Assembly (NCBI GenBank): GCA_035946735.1
Contig: DASYYZ010000215.1
Coordinates: 1 to 64,000 of the forward strand
DNA length: 64,000 nt
Direction: 5' to 3'
Source of the DNA: Gp13-AA77 sp035946735
GTDB taxonomy: Bacteria; Acidobacteriota; Terriglobia; UBA7540
Shown piece by piece: positions 42,336-50,449 of the stretch. The number at the start of each line of letters is the position of its first letter. The stretch's first letter is position 1. Position numbers and translations under genes: made by a program. The notes beneath the pieces are model-generated. The model worked only from the letters and a program-made list of their open reading frames with translations. It had not been told where the DNA came from and searched no databases.

Positions 42336-44372
42336 ATGCGGCGGCGCGACTTTGTGAAGGCTTCACTCGCTGGAATCACGGGAGCCTTACTGGAATGGTG
42401 CAACAAAAATAAAGTTGTAGTTTCGCCCACCGGCTTCTCCGCCTCCTACAACGTCCCAACGAGTTTGCCGCCGGGTAAACTGAGAGTCCAATACATCCGC
42501 GAGAATATTCCCTCGTTCCATGTGCCGTCTCTTCATGGCAAGCGCTATGACGATGTGGTGCCCGACACGCTGGACATTGCCGAACGGGGCAAATTATGCA
42601 TCAACGCCCTCACTTCCATCACCGACAGCAATGCGGACCAGGAGGTTTATTGGCTTGCTACCTTCTATCGCAACCCGCCCGCCATGGTGCACAACTTCAA
42701 TGACTGGGTTCAGAACGTGGAAGGGATGATGGAATCGCTGCCCTTGCTTCGCGTGGCCACGGGAAGCACGCAGAACCACCACGTGGACCCTGTCTGGATG
42801 GCAGCGCAGCTGAAAACCATAGGGCCCGACGGGCTTGTGTATGTTCCCTTGAGGGGACGGCCGTGGAGCCTGATGAGCGTTGCGGTCTCTTATGCGCAAC
42901 CGGTCTGGAAGCCGGACGGCGCGTCAACCGCCATCAACGATCTCCAGGTGAGCCAGATCGGGACTCCTGTGGCGTGCCAGCGGGCCCTCGCCACCATGAC
43001 GGTCTACTACCTGGGCGACCGTAACCCGATGTGGAAAGCAGCCATCGAACGGATGGTGCAGCGCCTGAGCGCGCTGGCAGTCGACCGCGGCGATTACGCC
43101 TATTTTCCGAGCGGCGGCCTGGTGCCCAATGGCAAGTTCGGATCAAACGCGCCCATGCCTTCGGGCATCATGGCGGAAGAGAACAGCGGCCGCATGATTC
43201 AGGGACTTAGCCAGTACTACGCGGCCACCGGTTACGAACCCGCTCTGCAGCTGGCAGGCAAGCTCGCGAACTACATTCGGTATCATGCCCAGTACTACGA
43301 TTCTGACGGCCCCTGGATTTTCAGTCCGCTGGAGAAGCAATGGGTTAAGAACGGCTGGAACGTGGCCGGGCTTGCGCACGGCGGTCACGGTCACGGCCAC
43401 GGCATTGGACTGGTCAGCGTGCTGGAATACGCCATCGCGGCGAACGACAAGGGAATGATCGAGTTCGTGCGGTCCGCCTACGATTGGGCCAAATCGAATC
43501 AGAGCTCCTCGCTTGTGGGATTCTTCCCGGAATGGTACATACCGCAGTACGACCGCTGCGAGACCGACACCGTCGCCGACATGCTGGCCATGGCCTTGAA
43601 GATGAGCGCCGCCGGGGTGGCGGACTATTGGGACGACGTGGATCGTTGGACGCGCAATCACTTCACTGAATCGCAGCTCACCAGCACGGATTGGGTGTAC
43701 CGTCTGGCCGAGCGCTCGCCCCGCATGCCCGTGGCTTGGAACGAAACCGGCGATCGGGTGCCGGAGCGCAACGTGGGCGCATTCGCAGGCTGGTCCACCG
43801 GCAACGATTTTGGCGTGGAGTCGCCGGCGCACCCGCATTCGATTCAGCACTGTTGCACTGGTAACTCGCCGCGGACGGTCTACTACATCTGGGAGCACAT
43901 CTTGCACTACGACAAGGGACAGCTCCGGGTTAATCTGCTACTCAACCGGGCGTCTCGGTGGGTGGACATCTACAGCCGGATTCCCTATCAGGGCAAGGTG
44001 GAGCTTAAGGTTAAGGCGCCTCTGGACGATGTGCTGTTCCGAGTGCCCGAATGGGTGCCGTCAAATAGTCCAGCAGTGGCCGCCAGGACTCAAGCGGGAA
44101 GCAGACACTTCAGTTGGAACGGGCGCTACCTGAGACTGGGCAGCGCGAGGCCGGGCGACGTGGTATCGGTAACTTTTCCGATTCCGCAGCGGCGAACCAC
44201 GGAAACGATCGGAAACGTGTCGTATACCTTGCACATCAAAGGCAACACGGTCGTGAGCATCGATCCACCCGGAAAGAACGGCCCTCTTTATCAGCGCGAA
44301 TACTATCTCGCCGAACGTGCGCCCGCTCGAACCGTGGCGCGCTTCGTTCCCGACGAGACCCTCGTATGGTAA
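42336..44372 (+). CDS. GH127/DUF1680-like secreted glycosidase
   Basis: 678 residues. The Tat-like start is MRRRDFVKASLAGITGALLE. The body has the (alpha/alpha)6 barrel look of clan GH-P. HGGHGHGHGIG (about 348-357) is an unusual His-rich loop. PQYDRCETDTVADMLAMALK follows, and HSIQHCCTGNSPRTVYYIWE (Cys506-Cys507) matches the CC-(T/P)-x-N-x-x-R segment of beta-L-arabinofuranosidases, which use a zinc-bound cysteine nucleophile. The C-terminal beta domain includes RVNLLLNRASRWVDIYSRIP. The expected Glu/Cys (ETC) motif reads ETD here, so activity may differ. It starts 27 nt after the ABC operon and converges on the CRTAC1 gene. Family assignment is moderate. Confidence 0.6.
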   Translation: MRRRDFVKASLAGITGALLEWCNKNKVVVSPTGFSASYNVPTSLPPGKLRVQYIRENIPSFHVPSLHGKRYDDVVPDTLDIAERGKLCINALTSITDSNADQEVYWLATFYRNPPAMVHNFNDWVQNVEGMMESLPLLRVATGSTQNHHVDPVWMAAQLKTIGPDGLVYVPLRGRPWSLMSVAVSYAQPVWKPDGASTAINDLQVSQIGTPVACQRALATMTVYYLGDRNPMWKAAIERMVQRLSALAVDRGDYAYFPSGGLVPNGKFGSNAPMPSGIMAEENSGRMIQGLSQYYAATGYEPALQLAGKLANYIRYHAQYYDSDGPWIFSPLEKQWVKNGWNVAGLAHGGHGHGHGIGLVSVLEYAIAANDKGMIEFVRSAYDWAKSNQSSSLVGFFPEWYIPQYDRCETDTVADMLAMALKMSAAGVADYWDDVDRWTRNHFTESQLTSTDWVYRLAERSPRMPVAWNETGDRVPERNVGAFAGWSTGNDFGVESPAHPHSIQHCCTGNSPRTVYYIWEHILHYDKGQLRVNLLLNRASRWVDIYSRIPYQGKVELKVKAPLDDVLFRVPEWVPSNSPAVAARTQAGSRHFSWNGRYLRLGSARPGDVVSVTFPIPQRRTTETIGNVSYTLHIKGNTVVSIDPPGKNGPLYQREYYLAERAPARTVARFVPDETLVW

Positions 44373-44394
44373 CGGTGAGGCAGGGATGTCCCGA

Positions 44395-46173
44395 TTATGG
44401 CTTTTGTTTCTTCTTGATCCCCGCCGCTTCTTCTATCGTCAGAATCTGATTAGCTTCGATGCCCGTAAACTTCTCGGCCTTGTGGGTGATGGGCCACCTA
44501 ACTTCAACCGTGTCCACGACCTTAGCCGGACCGAGACCGAAATGAAGCCTGAGATCGCTCTGGGACATGATGCTTCCGCCGCTATGGACCTCGTCCATCT
44601 GGGTGTGATTCCCGACCGTGACGAGAACCCGCGCGCCAATGGCCGTCCGGTTGCACTTCGTCCCGATCAATTTAAGTTTGATCCAATTATTTCTGTTGCC
44701 GCCGTCGTTCCGCAGCAATGATGGGACATCGTTCATGTTGAAAACCAGAACATCGATGTCGCCGTCGTTATCAAAGTCGCCGAAGGCACAGCCCCGGCTT
44801 GAGAATGGGTGCGAAATGCCCGGTCCTGTCAGCGCCGATGTGTCCTGAAACTTCCCGTTGCCCAGATTCCTGTAGACCTTGCGCGGCGATTTGTACACGG
44901 AACCGATTTTCGCATCGTCTACCTCAGGGTAGGCATGACCGGTGACGTAGAAAATGTCGGGCCACCCGTCATTGTCATAGTCGATGAAGCCAGCGCCCCA
45001 ATTCACGTATGGGCACAGAGCGCCCACTCCGGCAGCGTAAGCAGCGTCCGTGAAAGTGCCATCTCGATTGCAGCGATACAGGTTGCAAGCGTCGCCCTCG
45101 AAGTTCGTCTTGAAGATGTCAAACCAGCCGTCGCAATCGTAGTCGCCCACACCGAGGCCCATTCCGGCCTGCTGATGGCCGTCATCACTGCACGCGACCC
45201 CCGCCTGTAGGCCGATCTCGTCAAAGGTGCCATCGTGCTTGTTCTTAAACAGCAGGCTACCGTTGGAGTCCACGGCGACATAAATATCGGGCCAGCCGTC
45301 GTTGTCAAAATCGTAGGACACCGCGGAAAGGGATGGCCGCGGGCCCGGCTTGAGAATACCCGCCTTCGCCGAAACGTCCGTAAAGGTTCCGTCCCCGTTG
45401 TTGTGATAAAGAATGTTCAATCCGCCCGGGAGCCCCTGCGGGCCGCAGGCCACAGCCACGCTTTTCCATTGGCAGTAGCCCTTCTGGCCGGGCAAGGCAA
45501 CGCGATCGATATCCAGCTCGACGTAGTTGCAAACGAAAAGGTCGAGGAAGCCGTCGAGATCATAGTCTAGCCAGGTGCACCCCGCGCCCCAGCGCACGCG
45601 ATCCTGGTGCAGGCGGGCTTTGACTGTGACATCGGTGAAAGTCCCGTCGTGATTGTTATGGAACAGGACGTTTTGTCCCCAGTACGTGCAGAAAAGATCG
45701 TCCCAGCCGTCGTTGTCGTAGTCGCCCACCGAGACGCCGGTGCCCCAGCCGGTTCGTCCAAGACCAGAGCGAGCCGTGACGTCGGTGAAAGTCCCGTCCC
45801 GGTTGTTCCTGTAGAGGTGGGAACTGGGGGCGTTCTGGGGTGTGTAGGTTTCGCCGAAACGGATGCCGTTCGTCAGGTAGATGTCGAGCCAACCGTCGTT
45901 GTCATAGTCAAAGAAAGCCAAGCCGCTGCCCTTCACCTCGACCAGATACCTTTTAGTCTTCACTCCGCCCCAGACATTGGGTGTCGTGAGGCCCGCTTCC
46001 TGGGCCACGTCCACAAAAGTGACCGGGGGACCTGGATCCGGGTCCGGACGAGTCGCGGCTTTGAGGATCGGCGTCGCCCGCCATTTCCAAAGCGGGGCGG
46101 TGAGGTATTCCAGGAGCCCGGAGCCGAGCGCGAGGGCAGCGGAACCCAAGAGCCCGCGGCGGGAATGTGTCAT
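44395..46173 (-). CDS. CRTAC1-family protein (FG-GAP/VCBS repeats plus ASPIC/UnbV)
   Basis: 592 residues. The Tat-like signal is SRRGLLGSAALALGSGLLEY. About seven FG-GAP/VCBS blades follow, each with a DxDxDGxxD calcium loop: FFDYDNDGWLDIYLTNG, VGDYDNDGWDDLFCTYWG, WLDYDLDGFLDLFVCNY, SYDFDNDGWPDIYVAVD, VGDYDCDGWFDIFKTNF, FIDYDNDGWPDIFYVTG and FGDFDNDGDIDVLVFNM. This indicates a seven-bladed, calcium-binding beta-propeller. The C-terminal ASPIC/UnbV domain (GARVLVTVGNHTQMDEVHSG; LHFGLGPAKVVDTVEVRWP) ends the protein. It is secreted or surface-located. It is followed 12 nt upstream by a TPR gene on the same strand, a frequent acidobacterial pairing whose biological role is not established. Confidence 0.93.
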   Translation of the reverse strand: MTHSRRGLLGSAALALGSGLLEYLTAPLWKWRATPILKAATRPDPDPGPPVTFVDVAQEAGLTTPNVWGGVKTKRYLVEVKGSGLAFFDYDNDGWLDIYLTNGIRFGETYTPQNAPSSHLYRNNRDGTFTDVTARSGLGRTGWGTGVSVGDYDNDGWDDLFCTYWGQNVLFHNNHDGTFTDVTVKARLHQDRVRWGAGCTWLDYDLDGFLDLFVCNYVELDIDRVALPGQKGYCQWKSVAVACGPQGLPGGLNILYHNNGDGTFTDVSAKAGILKPGPRPSLSAVSYDFDNDGWPDIYVAVDSNGSLLFKNKHDGTFDEIGLQAGVACSDDGHQQAGMGLGVGDYDCDGWFDIFKTNFEGDACNLYRCNRDGTFTDAAYAAGVGALCPYVNWGAGFIDYDNDGWPDIFYVTGHAYPEVDDAKIGSVYKSPRKVYRNLGNGKFQDTSALTGPGISHPFSSRGCAFGDFDNDGDIDVLVFNMNDVPSLLRNDGGNRNNWIKLKLIGTKCNRTAIGARVLVTVGNHTQMDEVHSGGSIMSQSDLRLHFGLGPAKVVDTVEVRWPITHKAEKFTGIEANQILTIEEAAGIKKKQKP

Positions 46174-46185
46174 TGCAAGGTCCGA

Positions 46186-47319
46186 TCAGTGTGGCGAAGC
46201 CTGAACGTCTTCCGCGGGGATGGCGTGTGTCTTTCGCTGCACGCGCTCGTAATCTGCGGTCGCGGCATTCGCTTCCTCGGTGCGGCCCAGTTGGCGATAG
46301 GCTCGGGCCAATTGGAAATAGTTTGCGGCATTATTCTGATCCAATTCTGAGGACTTTTTGAGATCGCGAATCGCTTCGGAGGGTTTTCCCAAAGCCAGCA
46401 GCGCCCGGCCGCGAATCGTGAGGGCCTCGGCGGTGTCCGGCTTTACCTCCAGTGACTGAGTAGCGAGCCGAAGAGCTTCCTGGGGGTTATCGAGCAGGGC
46501 GATGCGCGCCGCCTCCCAGCTTGCGCGATAATCGTCGGGGTTGAGTTCCAGCACATGCCGGTATTGCTGCATGGCCGCAGGAAAATCGCCACTCGCCCAC
46601 AGCGCGTGGGCATAATCGTAACAAAGGTCCGGCTGGTTGGGGGACTTTGCGAGGGCGCTTTTGTAGTGCTCGGCGGCTTCCGGGTAAGCCTGCTTGACCT
46701 CGGCGTACTTCCCCTGAAGCACATCGATGAGATATGAGCCGGGATCGACTTGTTGAATGGCGCCGAGCGTGGAAACGGAGAGGTCCGCGTACGCCCAGCC
46801 CAAGGAGAAGAGAACTTCAACATTAGCGGGATCCGCTTCGCGAAGCTGGTCTAAGAGCTTGACCGCGCCCTTAACGTCACGGAGTTCAAGCAGGCTGCGC
46901 GCCAGAAAGAGCTTGGCAACGGCGTCATTCGGGCTCAGCTTCAGCGCGCTTTCAAACTCCCGCCGGGAGCTCGCAAAATCACCCAGTTGAAAAAAGCAGA
47001 ACCCCAGTTGGGCGTGGGGCGCTTCCAGGTTGGGGTCGAGCTCCGCCGCCCGCTTCAAAGGTTCAATGGCGTTGTGGAAACGGCCCTGCTGATAGAAAAG
47101 CCGTCCAAGATTGTTATAAGCGGCTGGCAGTCTCGGATACAGATTTACGATCGCCTGATATTTCTGAATGGCGACCTCGAGCTGACCCTGCGATTCCGCG
47201 GCCCGGGCCTCCGCGTCCAGAGCCTTGATGCGATCGCCGGGGTTCTGTGCCCCTGATCGCGCCGCCGCTCCTGTGAGCGCCAGAGCCAGGAGGGCGGCGA
47301 TGCTGCGGTCTAACTTCAT
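46186..47319 (-). CDS. secreted TPR protein, partner of CRTAC1
   Basis: 377 residues from ATG 47319, with AGGGGAG upstream. The signal peptide is AALLALALTGAAARSGA. It is then nearly all tetratricopeptide repeats (about nine), for example YQAIVNLYPRLPAAYNNLGR, PLKRAAELDPNLEAPHAQLG, ALKLSPNDAVAKLFLARSLL and DLKKSSELDQNNAANYFQLA. It is exported to the periplasm or surface, probably a binding scaffold. It is the upstream gene of a two-gene operon with CRTAC1 (12 nt gap) and is divergent from the other two TPR genes. Confidence 0.88.
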   Translation of the reverse strand: MKLDRSIAALLALALTGAAARSGAQNPGDRIKALDAEARAAESQGQLEVAIQKYQAIVNLYPRLPAAYNNLGRLFYQQGRFHNAIEPLKRAAELDPNLEAPHAQLGFCFFQLGDFASSRREFESALKLSPNDAVAKLFLARSLLELRDVKGAVKLLDQLREADPANVEVLFSLGWAYADLSVSTLGAIQQVDPGSYLIDVLQGKYAEVKQAYPEAAEHYKSALAKSPNQPDLCYDYAHALWASGDFPAAMQQYRHVLELNPDDYRASWEAARIALLDNPQEALRLATQSLEVKPDTAEALTIRGRALLALGKPSEAIRDLKKSSELDQNNAANYFQLARAYRQLGRTEEANAATADYERVQRKTHAIPAEDVQASPH

Positions 47320-47586
47320 TAGTCGTTTCTCCCCTGGCCGAGCTGAAATCTTAAGCCAATTGGGTTTCCGCGGCAATTATGATTCCGTCAGGGGCCGGTG
47401 CCTCTGTACTCCCCGGGTGTCTGCGGGAGTTGCGTGCATGGCAGAAGTCATCTACCATCGACCCGGGCAGCATCATGCCGCTGGCGGGCTAATCTGGCTA
47501 GAGAGCCGCTCATGCCGGATCTGCCTGTGCCGTTGACGGCATGTCCATGTTGGCTATGCAGGCCGGTGCCGACTTAAAGGATATTT

Positions 47587-48789
47587 ATGGCAATCCCAGG
47601 TCCTAGGGCCTACCGTTTTGACAGTCGTTTTCCGGGCGTCCTGGGCGTAGCTCTGGCTTTCTTCTCGTGCTGCGGCTGGGCTCAAGGGCAAAGGGCTTCT
47701 CAAACCGTGGATGACTACTTTCTTCAAGCAAGACAGCTCGAGAAGCGCGGCGACTATGCGGCAGCAGAGAGGACCTACCAGCGGGCAGCCCAGGACTTTC
47801 CCAATCAACCCGAAGTTCTAAAGAGGCTGGGCATCGTCTACCAGACTGAGCTGAAATTCCCTGAGTCAATCCAGACTTTCCAACGAGTGTTGCAGGACGC
47901 CCCGCAGTATCCCGAGGTTAACTTCTATCTGGGGCTTTCCGAGTTCGGTCTGAACCAGTTCGACCAAGCGGTCGGCGCCTTCAACAAAGAACTCGACGCC
48001 AACCCCAAGTACCGGCGCGCCCGGTACTACGAAGCGCTGGCTCTTCAATCGCTGAACCGCAATGCGGATGCCATGCGGCAGTACGAGCTTCTTCTTCAGG
48101 ATGACCCGAACGATGCCGCGGTGCTTTATCAGATGATCCGATTCCTCAAGGCGGCGACGATCCAGTCGATCAACCACCTCGGTAATCTGGATCCCAATTC
48201 GGACTACATGTTGATTCTAAAAGCAGAGGGGTATACGGAAGAAGGGCGCTACGCGGAAGCTGTTGAAAAGTACACCCAGCTCCTGAAGAAGAATCCGGGG
48301 TTTCCGGGTGCGCACTACGGTTTGGGCTTGACCTATTGGAAGAAGGTCGACTATTCGGCGGCTGAACCTGAGCTGCGGCTGGCCTTGCGCCAGGACCCGA
48401 ATCATCCCATGGCGAACTACTACCTGGCGGACATCCTGGTGAAGAGCCAGCGGACCTCCGAGGCGGTCCCCCTGCTGGAAATTGCCGTGGCAGGCGCTCC
48501 CGACTTGTCAATGGCCTATTATGAATTGGGAAAGTGTTACGTCGAGCAGAACCGGCTTCAAGACGCCCTCAAGGTCCTATTAAAGGCCGTAGCGTTGGAC
48601 GCAGACGAAAAGTCCACGCATTACCAATTGGCGCAGCTTTACGCCCGTCTCAAACAGCCGGATAAATCGCGGGAGGAAATGGCTGTCTTTCAGAAGCTGT
48701 ACGCCCAGGAGAGAGAAAAAAAAGGGCGCGAAAAGGTTGCTGAAGACTCTCTGCAGACCGGAAGAGCGGAACCTAACAGCGAGAATTAA
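47587..48789 (+). CDS. secreted TPR protein
   Basis: 400 residues. The signal peptide is VLGVALAFFSCCGWAQG. About ten TPR units follow, including YQRAAQDFPNQPEVLKRLGI, VYQTELKFPESIQTFQRVLQ, FNKELDANPKYRRARYYEAL and YTQLLKKNPGFPGAHYGLGL. The end is Lys/Glu-rich. It is strongly related to the next gene (shared PEVLKRLGI and YQTELKF), so the two are tandem duplicates. Context with a CRTAC1 gene and a TonB receptor points to an envelope assembly or nutrient-handling role, which is inference. Confidence 0.88.
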   Translation: MAIPGPRAYRFDSRFPGVLGVALAFFSCCGWAQGQRASQTVDDYFLQARQLEKRGDYAAAERTYQRAAQDFPNQPEVLKRLGIVYQTELKFPESIQTFQRVLQDAPQYPEVNFYLGLSEFGLNQFDQAVGAFNKELDANPKYRRARYYEALALQSLNRNADAMRQYELLLQDDPNDAAVLYQMIRFLKAATIQSINHLGNLDPNSDYMLILKAEGYTEEGRYAEAVEKYTQLLKKNPGFPGAHYGLGLTYWKKVDYSAAEPELRLALRQDPNHPMANYYLADILVKSQRTSEAVPLLEIAVAGAPDLSMAYYELGKCYVEQNRLQDALKVLLKAVALDADEKSTHYQLAQLYARLKQPDKSREEMAVFQKLYAQEREKKGREKVAEDSLQTGRAEPNSEN

Positions 48790-48817
48790 TTGAGCGCAGA
48801 TTGAGGAGTTAAGATAG

Positions 48818-50002
48818 ATGGCTTTGTGCGGGAAAGGAAGGTGGCGCGATCGAAAGCCACTCACGTCTCGCCTCGTCTTCGCCCTGACATTTGTTACCGC
48901 GCTCGAAAGCGTGCTCCTCTCGTCCGCCGCGACCAGCGCCTTTTCGACCCAGGATCTGAACTCGATCTTGGACCAGGCGCGCACTTACGAGAAGGCGGAA
49001 GACTACGGAAGCGCCGAACGAGCCTATCGGCAGGCACTGACCATGGCCCCTGCCGATCCGGAGGTGCTCAAGCGACTCGGCATTTTATATCAGACTGAAT
49101 TGAAATTCGCCGACTCGATCGAACTCTTCCAGCAGGCGCTTGCGGCCTCCCATCGATACCCAGGAGTCAATTTCTTTAGCGGCGTTTCGTACCTGGGTCT
49201 CAATCAATTCGCAAAGGCGGCCGAGAGTTTCGAGGCGGAGCTCGCGATTGCCCAGCCACACCCGCGCACCCACTACTACTATGCCATCGCGCTCGAATCA
49301 CTGGGGCGTGCTGACGATGCCGTGGCCCAGTTCAATGAATCGTTGCTCGTGAATCCCAAGGACCTTGACGCGCTTTACCAGTTGGCACGGCTTCACATGA
49401 ACGCCTCGCTCGATGACATCCAGAAGCTTACCGATCTGGATCCTGACTCTTTTCAGTTACATGCTCTGATGGGCGAGGTCTACTCGAATAATCAGCGGTA
49501 CGAAGATGCCTTGAAGGAATTCCAGGCGGCCGTGGCGAAACGTCCCGATGCCCCCGGCATTCACTACCAGTTAGGCGCTGCCCTGCGTAATTTGAAGCGG
49601 ATTGACGCGGCCGAGAAGGAGTTTTTGCTCGCCCGGCGCGAGGATCCCAATGACATTCGGGTGAATCTGTACTTGGGCGAATTCGCGGTGGGCCGCAGGG
49701 ATTATGCCGCAGCTCTCGATTACCTGCGGGTGGTCGCGGCCGCCCAGCCTGCCATGGCCCGTCCTCACCTGCTGCTCGGCCAGTGCTATGACGCGCTCAA
49801 GGACTTCGACAAGGCCAGGACCGAGCTGCTCGCCGCCGTTCAAGCCGACCCGACCGATCCGCAGCCTCACTACCTGCTGGCAAAGGTGTACCGGGAGCTC
49901 GGCGACAGCCAATCCACGGGTCAGGAGATGAACGCGTTTCAGGCGCTCTCAATGGCCCAAAAAGCAAAGACTTACGAGCGCGCAAAGACGACCCCTCAGT
50001 GA
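48818..50002 (+). CDS. secreted TPR protein, tandem paralogue
   Basis: 394 residues, 28 nt after the previous TPR gene. The N-terminus is basic, then LTSRLVFALTFVTALESVLL is a signal or anchor. TPR units follow: YRQALTMAPADPEVLKRLGI, LYQTELKFADSIELFQQALA, FEAELAIAQPHPRTHYYYAI and FLLARREDPNDIRVNLYLGE. The shared first repeats with the neighbour indicate tandem duplication. TPR proteins of this type bind partners through concave surfaces; no ligand can be inferred. It is complete and ends 447 nt before the TonB receptor. Confidence 0.86.
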   Translation: MALCGKGRWRDRKPLTSRLVFALTFVTALESVLLSSAATSAFSTQDLNSILDQARTYEKAEDYGSAERAYRQALTMAPADPEVLKRLGILYQTELKFADSIELFQQALAASHRYPGVNFFSGVSYLGLNQFAKAAESFEAELAIAQPHPRTHYYYAIALESLGRADDAVAQFNESLLVNPKDLDALYQLARLHMNASLDDIQKLTDLDPDSFQLHALMGEVYSNNQRYEDALKEFQAAVAKRPDAPGIHYQLGAALRNLKRIDAAEKEFLLARREDPNDIRVNLYLGEFAVGRRDYAAALDYLRVVAAAQPAMARPHLLLGQCYDALKDFDKARTELLAAVQADPTDPQPHYLLAKVYRELGDSQSTGQEMNAFQALSMAQKAKTYERAKTTPQ

Positions 50003-50240
50003 CCAGGAGCGCCTCAGTTGCAGGTCGTTTCTTGAGCCCCTCTCCGAGTGTCTAGCTCGCACAACGCTGATTAATATAAGGTTGCCCGGTGACGGACTCG
50101 GCCCCGATCCCCTGCGTACAACACTGATTGAGGTTGCGGGGTGTTCGAAATTGCCTCCGTCACTTTAGCCTGCTGTCTCCCCCTCAGATACTTTGCTGGT
50201 GCCAGATAAATTTTTTCATTACCCCTAAGAAAAAAACCTA

Positions 50241-50270
50241 TTGACAAACCACCTGAGGGGGGATTATAAC
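50241..50270 (+). promoter_or_regulatory. candidate sigma-70 promoter of the TonB receptor
   Basis: TTGACA (50241-50246), 18-bp spacer, TATAAC (50265-50270): a near-consensus match, with the -35 box perfect. It lies about 180 nt upstream of the receptor start, in a 447-bp non-coding region that is AT-richer than its surroundings. Its right part (ATTGATTAATTATAG near 50370) is also AT-rich. Confidence 0.55.
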
Positions 50271-50449
50271 TCCGTCGTGTTTGCTTTACAGCTTGTCAGA
50301 CCAATTTACAAGGTTGGCGCTCGAGGTAACCTCGCCCACAAGCAGCGAGCCTGGCACTGGACAAAATTTAACTATTGATTAATTATAGCAGTGTAAAAGC
50401 GTCGGGAAGGGATCTACTAACGGGAACGGATCTCACTAAGGAGCAGCCA

